From Streptomyces barringtoniae (GTDB lineage: Bacteria > Actinomycetota > Actinomycetes > Streptomycetales > Streptomycetaceae), in contig NZ_JAJHNP010000008.1 of the NCBI RefSeq assembly GCF_020819595.1, positions 124,001-188,000 of the forward strand: a DNA stretch of 64,000 bases, in the 5' to 3' direction. Within the stretch, counting starts at the first letter, position 1, and each line of letters opens with the position of its first letter. A program made the translations under genes and the position numbers. The notes beneath the pieces are model-generated. The model did no database searches. It was not told where the DNA came from and worked only from the letters and a program-made list of their open reading frames with translations. Positions 58,871 to 64,000 of this stretch are shown here, piece by piece.

Positions 58871-59740
58871 CTAGCCGGGGAAGACGGGGATGTCCCGGTG
58901 CCGGTCCCGGGTATGGGGCGCGTCGACGCGCGCGGCGGCGCCGGGCGCGAGCCGCAGGGGCGCCCGGTCGTCGAGGGTGACGGCGTGCGCGTCACCGTGG
59001 CGGGACGCGCCGCCGTCGGCGGCCTGCTTGCCGAGCACGCCGTCGGAGTCTCCGGTGGGCGTGGGCCGGCCGGGGACGCCGAGGGCGGCGGAGCCGTGGC
59101 GCGCGAAGGTGTGCATCACGGGCCGCGGCACGGCGGCGGTCTCGGGGCCGTACACGGCGACCGGCGCCGGTGCGCCGACGGCGGTACGGCCATGGGCGCG
59201 GGCGTGCCGTTGCTTCTGCCGCTCCACCGGAGCGGGCGCCGCCGCACCGCTGTGCCGTTGCGGGACGGGTGCCGTGGACTTCGGCTCCGGCGTCGGTCGG
59301 CCGGGCACGTCAGCGACTTGGGTGACGTCGGGCAGCGGCAGGGAGGGCGCCGAGGTCCGGGGTTCGTCGGCCACGGCTTGGGCGGCCGTGGTCTCGACGG
59401 TCCGGGAAACGGTGTCGAGCACGTCGCGCACGGGGGTGACGGTCCGTTCGCCGACGGTGTGGACCCGGCCGACGACCCGCCCGGTCGCCGTACGGACCGC
59501 CTCTACGGCCTGTACCGCGCCCTCTCCCTGCGCGGCGGTCCCCGCGGACCGCACCGACGTCGCCTGCGCCGGCACCAGGGTCCCGTCGGCCGCGTGTGCC
59601 TGTTCGCCACAGAGGAAACCCAGCGCGAAGAGTCCGCCCACCAGCAGCACCAGTTGGAGCGCACGCCGCCCGGCCGCCGTACGCAGCGCGCGCACGGTGG
59701 TACCAAGAAGGGCTGCTGGGAAGGTCAAGGAGCTGGACAT
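58871..59740 (-). CDS. Secreted or membrane-anchored hypothetical protein, Pro/Ala/Arg-rich
   Basis: This 289-aa protein has a long basic N-terminus and a hydrophobic segment (ALQLVLLVGGLFALGFLCGE, then QAHAADG), consistent with a signal peptide or anchor. The mature portion is low in complexity with VHTVGERTVTPVRDVLDTVS and Pro/Ala-rich stretches. No family is recognised. It sits 206 bases upstream of the repetitive secreted protein on the same strand and shares its general TV/AA-rich composition, so the two may be functionally linked. Confidence 0.65.
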   Translation of the reverse strand: MSSSLTFPAALLGTTVRALRTAAGRRALQLVLLVGGLFALGFLCGEQAHAADGTLVPAQATSVRSAGTAAQGEGAVQAVEAVRTATGRVVGRVHTVGERTVTPVRDVLDTVSRTVETTAAQAVADEPRTSAPSLPLPDVTQVADVPGRPTPEPKSTAPVPQRHSGAAAPAPVERQKQRHARAHGRTAVGAPAPVAVYGPETAAVPRPVMHTFARHGSAALGVPGRPTPTGDSDGVLGKQAADGGASRHGDAHAVTLDDRAPLRLAPGAAARVDAPHTRDRHRDIPVFPG

Positions 59741-59880
59741 CCTCGGCTCGGCACGACATGGGCTCCGCCGATCCTTGCACGGCGCGCCCGAGGCCGCGCA
59801 AGCCCGCTGTTACCGATAGGTAGTCATGTCCCTTTTCTGGCCTCTCTCGTGTCCGGTTCTCGCCTCTTTCGTGTCCGGCG

Positions 59881-61059
59881 TCACACGGTGTCCGGTATCG
59901 GCAACGGCCGCTTCTCCAGCGCGGCGGCCATGACCTCGGGGAAGAGATCGGGCGTGCAGGCGAAGGCCGGTGCACCGAGCGCGCCGAGCGCCGCCGCGTG
60001 CTCCCGGTCGTAGGCGGGCGCGCCCTCGTCCGACAGCGCCAGCAGCGCCACGAACTGCACCCCGGACGCCTTCATCGCCGCCACCCGCTTGAGCATCTCG
60101 TCGCGGATGCCGCCCTCGTAGAGGTCACTGATCAGCACGACCACGGTCTCAGCGGGCCGGGTGATCCGCGACTGGCAGTAGGCCAGCGCCCGGTTGATGT
60201 CCGTGCCGCCACCGAGCTGGGTGCCGAAGAGGACGTCGACCGGGTCGTCCAGCTGGTCGGTGAGATCGACCACCGCCGTGTCGAAGACGACCAGCCGGGT
60301 GCCGATCGACCGCATGGAGGCGAGGACCGCGCCGAACACGGACGCGTGGACCACGGACGCGGCCATCGACCCGGACTGGTCGATACAGAGGATGACCTCC
60401 CTCTTCACGGACTGGGCGGCCCGCCCGTATCCGACGAGCCGTTCCGGCACGACCGTGCGGTATTCGGGGAGGTAGTGCTTGAGGTTGGCCGCGATGGTGC
60501 GGTTCCAGTCGATCTCGTGGTGCCGTGGGCGGCTGATTCGCGCGCTGCGGTCGAGGGCGCCGGTGAGTGTGGCCCGCGTACGGTTCGCGAGCCGCTTCTC
60601 CAGGTCCTCGACGACCCTGCGCACGACCGCGCGTGCCGTTTCCCTCGTCGTCTCCGGCATCGCCTTGTTCAGCGAGAGCAGCGTGCCGACCAGATGCACG
60701 TCCGCCTCGACCGCTTCCAGCATCTCCGGCTCCAGCAGCAGGGAGGCGAGGCCGAGCCGGTCGATGGCGTCGCGCTGCATGACCTGGACGACGGAGGACG
60801 GGAAGTACGTGCGGATGTCCCCGAGCCAGCGCGCCACCGACGGCGCCGAGGCCCCGAGCCCCGCCGAACGGTCCCGTCCCGCCTGCGGCTTGTCGCCCCT
60901 GCCGTAGAGCGCGGCGAGTGTGCCGTCCATCGCCGCGTCCCTTCCGGACAGCGCGCATCCGGTCCCGTCGGCCTGATCCCCGCCGAGCACCAGCCGCCAG
61001 CGCCGCAACCGCTCCCGCGTCGGCCCGTCGACCTCCAACGACACCGTTTCGCCCGTCAT
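59881..61059 (-). CDS. VWA domain-containing protein (MIDAS present)
   Basis: This 392-aa protein has a helical N-terminal half (RTYFPSSVVQVMQRDAIDRL, then LVGTLLSLNKAMPETTRETA). A C-terminal von Willebrand A domain follows, with MIDAS residues DQSGSMAAS (DxSxS), the Thr in GGGTDINRAL and the Asp in VLISDLYEGG. ATG 61059 overlaps the preceding DUF5682 gene stop by four bases, so the two are coupled. VWA proteins of this kind usually work with a MoxR-type AAA ATPase; none is in this window, but the operon continues to the right. Confidence 0.87.
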   Translation of the reverse strand: MTGETVSLEVDGPTRERLRRWRLVLGGDQADGTGCALSGRDAAMDGTLAALYGRGDKPQAGRDRSAGLGASAPSVARWLGDIRTYFPSSVVQVMQRDAIDRLGLASLLLEPEMLEAVEADVHLVGTLLSLNKAMPETTRETARAVVRRVVEDLEKRLANRTRATLTGALDRSARISRPRHHEIDWNRTIAANLKHYLPEYRTVVPERLVGYGRAAQSVKREVILCIDQSGSMAASVVHASVFGAVLASMRSIGTRLVVFDTAVVDLTDQLDDPVDVLFGTQLGGGTDINRALAYCQSRITRPAETVVVLISDLYEGGIRDEMLKRVAAMKASGVQFVALLALSDEGAPAYDREHAAALGALGAPAFACTPDLFPEVMAAALEKRPLPIPDTV

Positions 61060-64000
61060 ACACCCACCCCCGCAAGGCTGCTGTCCTCGGCCGCCCCACA
61101 CCCACGCGTGTCACACCCGCTCGTGCCGGGCCCGGTCCTGTCACACCCGCTCGTGCCGGGCCCGGCCGCCTGACACCCGGCTCGTTCGGCGGTACCCGGC
61201 TCGGCCGTCCTCGTCTCGGCCTTCCCCATCCCCGGAATTCCCGCCTCGGGTGTCCCCGTCCCGGAAATCCCCCGCGCGGGCGGCTCGCACTCGGTCGGGC
61301 CACGCCTGACGGGGGCACGCTCGGCCGATGACCGCGGAGCCGTTTCCTGCTGGGCCGTTTCCCCCCGGACCGCTTTTCGCTCGGCCGTTTCGTGGTCGGC
61401 CGTGTCGTGGTCGGTCGGGTCTCGGTCGGCCGTGTCGTGGTCGGCCGTGTCGTGGTCGGCCGTGTCCCGCTCGGTCCGGTCCCGGTCGGTCCGGTCCCGG
61501 TCGGTCGGGTCGGTCAGGCCGAGCAGCAGGCGCAGCACCGGCAGTACGGCATCGGCGCGCTCGGTGTCCGGTTCGGCGGCGAAGCCGGGTGTCATGGCCC
61601 CGGGGGCCGCCCGGCCGGCCGACCGGTCTCCCGGTCCGCGCCGGACAAGTTCGCCGAGCGTTCTGCGCACCCCGGGCTCATACGCCGCGAACGTGCGGCG
61701 CAGCAGCGGCAGCACGTCCGTGAACGCGTCCGCCGAGACCCCGGTCAGCCAGCTGTCCACCAGGGCGAGCAGCCGCTCGTCGTGCACCAGCAGCAGTCCG
61801 CCCCCGCCGCCGACGAAACCCTCGATCCAGGCGGCGGCGTCGGCGGGCGGAGTCCCCGGCGACAGCGCGAGCCCCATCAGCCGGGCCGCCTCGTCGGACC
61901 CCAACTCACCGTTGTCCAGCAGCAATCGCACTGCCCGCCCGCGCAGCACACCGGGCACGCTGTCGCGCGACGACAAGGTCCGCAGCACCGCTCGCCAACG
62001 GTCACGCAGATCACCGCGTCCGGCACGGACGAGACCAACGCCACCCGCACCGACCCCGGCACGCGCTCCAGCATCCGCGCCGGGATCGCCGGCCCCGACG
62101 ACGCCGGCCCCGCCACCACCGCGGGCATCCACACCAACACCCTGATCGGCACCCGCACCCGGGCCGGCCGGGCCACCGACACCGGCACGCTCGCCCGCAC
62201 CGGCCCCCGTACCAGGGCCACCCGTCTCACCGGCGCTCTCACCGGCACCGGCACCGGCGTGCTCGTCCGCTCCCGAACCCGCGCTCCCACCCGCGCCCGC
62301 CGCGGCCAGCGTCTCCGTCAGTAGACCCACCGCCGTGTGCACGGCGTCCACATGGGCGCGCATCTCAGCCGCCGCGTCCGTGTCGAGTGCGGTGCACGCC
62401 GGGGGCAGGCCGACGAAGATGCGTTCGGCGAGGCCCGCGGCGACGCCGGCCAGCGCGCCGGTGTCGGTGCCGCGCACGTCGCCGTAGCGCAGGGAGCGGA
62501 CCAGGGCGGGCAGGGCCTGGGCGAGATGGCCCACGTCGGCGTCGAGCGCGGCGCGGTCGGCGAGGACCCGCATGACCACGGGCAGGGCGTCCGGCAGCCC
62601 TGCCAGCAGGCACTGCTCGGCGAGCGCGGTGACGTCGGCGAGGGTGCCCGCGGCCGTCGCGTCGGCCTCGGCCCTGGCCTGCGCCGCGCCCAGTACGGTC
62701 GTCCCCCACACGCCCGCCTCGGCGACCCGCACCGACAACTCCGGCTCCCAGCGCAGCCGCCATGTCTCCCGGAACGTGCCCGTGCTCCCTCGTGACCGCG
62801 CGGGCTCGCCCCAGCCGACGCCTAGCAGCCGGAGCCGGTGCAGCAGCCTGCTGCGGCCGGCGTCGGTGTCACCCCGCAGGTCCAGCTCCAGTTCGCGCTC
62901 CAGCGCCTCGGGTTTCAGCCGCAGCGAACGCTGTTGCCGGGCCAGGTCGCGCTGCAGCGGCACCGCGGGCGCCGACTCCGGGACCTCGCCGAGGACGTCC
63001 CCGACCACCAGCCGGTCGTGCACCAGCGCCAGGGGCACGTCCGAGCCCTCCCCCATCACCGCCCGCACCGCGTCGGTGGTCTCGCCCAGCCCCGGCAGTG
63101 GGCGCCCGCGCAGTGCCGCCAGGGTCTCGGCGAGCCGGACGGCCTCGATGACGTGGGCGGAGGAGACGATCCGGTCCTCCTCGCGCAGCAACCGCGCCAC
63201 CTTGGTCAGCCACCGCTCGACGGGCCGGTCGGGGGCGTGGAACAGATGGCCGTACCAGCCCGGCGAGTCGATGCCCGCGCCGTACCCGCTGGACCGGGCG
63301 AGCCTGCGGTGGGTCCAGGGCACCCAGGTCAGGTCCGCCTTGACCTTGGGCAGCCCCTTCAGCAGGGACCGGTCGGCGGTGACGGTGGTCTTCTCGCGCA
63401 GCGCGGGCACATGCCAGGCCCCGCAGACCACGGCCACCTCGTCACCGGACTCCTTGCGTGCGGCACGCAGCCGGAGCCGCATGTGCGCCTCGCGGACCAG
63501 GTCCCGGGAGTGCCCGCCGACGCCGTACCGCTCGCGGAGTGCGCCCATCGCCTCCTCCAGCGCGGCGAAGGGCGCGAACGGGTCCCGCTCCCCCGGGCCC
63601 CGGTGTTCGACCACGTCCTCCCACCAGCGTTCGGGATCGTCGTGTCCGGCGGCCTCGGCGAGCGCGGCGAGCGGATCGATCCGGACCTGCTCGCCGCTGC
63701 CCCGGCCGTCATCGGCGTCCCCCTGGTCCTGGTCCTTCTCCTTCTCCTTCTTCTCCTCCCACGCGAGCGTGTGCGCGGCCGGCAGGTCGATGAAGTGGGC
63801 CGGGACGCCGTGTGCCAGGGCCCAGCGAATCGCCACCCACTCGGGGCTGAACTCGGCGAACGGCCAGAACGCCGAGCGGCCTGGCTCGTCCACGGCATGG
63901 GCGAGCAGGGCGACCGGGGGCCGCAGGTCCGGGTCGGCGGCCAGCGGGATCAGCGCGTCGGCCTCGGGCGGGCCCTCGATCAGGACGGCGGCAGGCCGGG
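61056..64000 (-). CDS. DUF5682 family protein, 5'-truncated by window edge, with low-complexity insert and tail
   Basis: The frame stays open to the window edge (it contains VLIEGPPEADALIPLAADPD upstream of a GTG at 63893, which is therefore not the start). It has the DUF5682 pattern: IEGPPE, FWPFAEFSPEWVAIRWAL, and VVCGAWHVPALR with a conserved His. A Gly/Ala-rich insert of about 90 residues lies near 62040-62310, and the C-terminus (61060-61560) is a hydrophilic repeat-rich tail (ADHDTADHDTADRD). At least 981 codons are visible. It overlaps the VWA gene by four bases. Confidence 0.85.
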   Translation of the reverse strand, partial: RPAAVLIEGPPEADALIPLAADPDLRPPVALLAHAVDEPGRSAFWPFAEFSPEWVAIRWALAHGVPAHFIDLPAAHTLAWEEKKEKEKDQDQGDADDGRGSGEQVRIDPLAALAEAAGHDDPERWWEDVVEHRGPGERDPFAPFAALEEAMGALRERYGVGGHSRDLVREAHMRLRLRAARKESGDEVAVVCGAWHVPALREKTTVTADRSLLKGLPKVKADLTWVPWTHRRLARSSGYGAGIDSPGWYGHLFHAPDRPVERWLTKVARLLREEDRIVSSAHVIEAVRLAETLAALRGRPLPGLGETTDAVRAVMGEGSDVPLALVHDRLVVGDVLGEVPESAPAVPLQRDLARQQRSLRLKPEALERELELDLRGDTDAGRSRLLHRLRLLGVGWGEPARSRGSTGTFRETWRLRWEPELSVRVAEAGVWGTTVLGAAQARAEADATAAGTLADVTALAEQCLLAGLPDALPVVMRVLADRAALDADVGHLAQALPALVRSLRYGDVRGTDTGALAGVAAGLAERIFVGLPPACTALDTDAAAEMRAHVDAVHTAVGLLTETLAAAGAGGSAGSGADEHAGAGAGESAGETGGPGTGAGAGERAGVGGPAGPGAGADQGVGVDARGGGGAGVVGAGDPGADAGARAGVGAGGVGLVRAGRGDLRDRWRAVLRTLSSRDSVPGVLRGRAVRLLLDNGELGSDEAARLMGLALSPGTPPADAAAWIEGFVGGGGGLLLVHDERLLALVDSWLTGVSADAFTDVLPLLRRTFAAYEPGVRRTLGELVRRGPGDRSAGRAAPGAMTPGFAAEPDTERADAVLPVLRLLLGLTDPTDRDRTDRDRTERDTADHDTADHDTADRDPTDHDTADHETAERKAVRGETAQQETAPRSSAERAPVRRGPTECEPPARGISGTGTPEAGIPGMGKAETRTAEPGTAERAGCQAAGPGTSGCDRTGPGTSGCDTRGCGAAEDSSLAGVGV
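61105..61165. repeat. Direct repeat of about 27 bases near the end of the DUF5682 gene
   Basis: TGTCACACCCGCTCGTGCCG followed by GGCCCGG occurs twice, back to back with a short gap, encoding GPGTSGCD repeats. Confidence 0.8.
61390..61510. repeat. Tandem 15-base repeats in the DUF5682 tail
   Basis: Units such as GTCGGCCGTGTCGTG repeat in register and encode the charged TADHD/TDRDR tail. Others (GTCGGTCCGGTCCCG) are variants of the same unit. Confidence 0.8.

Noticed and set aside
1..64000. CRISPR arrays, tRNA genes, insertion sequences or prophage
   Set aside because: No evenly spaced repeats with spacers, cloverleaf structures, transposases or phage structural genes were seen.

Overview
The window is chromosomal DNA from a high-GC actinomycete, almost certainly a Streptomyces. 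The reasons are very strong third-position GC bias, GTG and TTG starts, AGGAGG-type ribosome sites, and lineage-typical families (SCO4848-type membrane protein, DUF397/Scr1/HATPase regulator set, DUF2637, DUF3017, DUF6350, DUF5682, DprE2-like reductase). From memory, the order of sdhCDAB, dacC-like, trpS, glyA, betaine genes, mdh, folD, purHN and sucCD resembles one conserved core segment of the S. coelicolor chromosome. I could not verify that by search. No rRNA, tRNA, CRISPR array, insertion sequence or prophage was seen.

Layout, left to right. 1-564: 3' part of an OHCU-decarboxylase-like gene. 756-4177: succinate dehydrogenase operon sdhCDAB with a strong terminator. 4291-11193: VOC protein, TetR regulator, family-5 solute-binding protein, SCO4848-type membrane protein, secreted DD-carboxypeptidase, YihY/BrkB membrane protein, DprE2-like reductase and a 2H phosphoesterase. 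11396-15411: trpS and a long-form glyA, with rocD divergent. 15423-19359: a glutathionylspermidine-synthase-like ligase with a small lipoprotein, a DMT exporter and a MocR regulator. 19407-20722: AhpD-like and PEP-mutase-like enzymes. 20728-27795: a five-gene choline oxidation and betaine uptake operon on the minus strand.

28111-32339 is more accessory: a tiny ORF, a DUF2637 membrane protein with a TTA codon, a MarR-GNAT fusion flanked by operator-like palindromes, and a LysR/MFS divergent pair. 32396-39411 holds mdh with a striking upstream palindrome, an XRE-DUF2690 transmembrane regulator with a huge Gly/Arg repeat linker, a two-component system, a DUF3017 protein and folD. 39674-43221 holds an FHA-like protein translationally coupled to a transmembrane kinase with a lysozyme/transglycosylase-like extracellular domain, then a secreted I36-type inhibitor. 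43228-47097 holds a Scr1/DUF397/HATPase regulatory set, an HTH regulator and an MFS exporter. 47167-53793 holds purH-purN, two membrane proteins and an HTH-sigma-TM protein. 53955-56046 is sucD-sucC. The right end holds two repetitive secreted proteins and a VWA plus DUF5682 operon that runs off the edge.

Three TCA steps (succinyl-CoA synthetase, succinate dehydrogenase, malate dehydrogenase) and one-carbon/purine genes (glyA, folD, purN, purH) are interspersed with cell-envelope and signalling genes. The least conventional elements are the kinase/transglycosylase fusion, the HTH-sigma-TM protein, the DUF5682/VWA operon, a small family of REP-like elements at gene ends, and several perfect palindromes without an assigned regulator.
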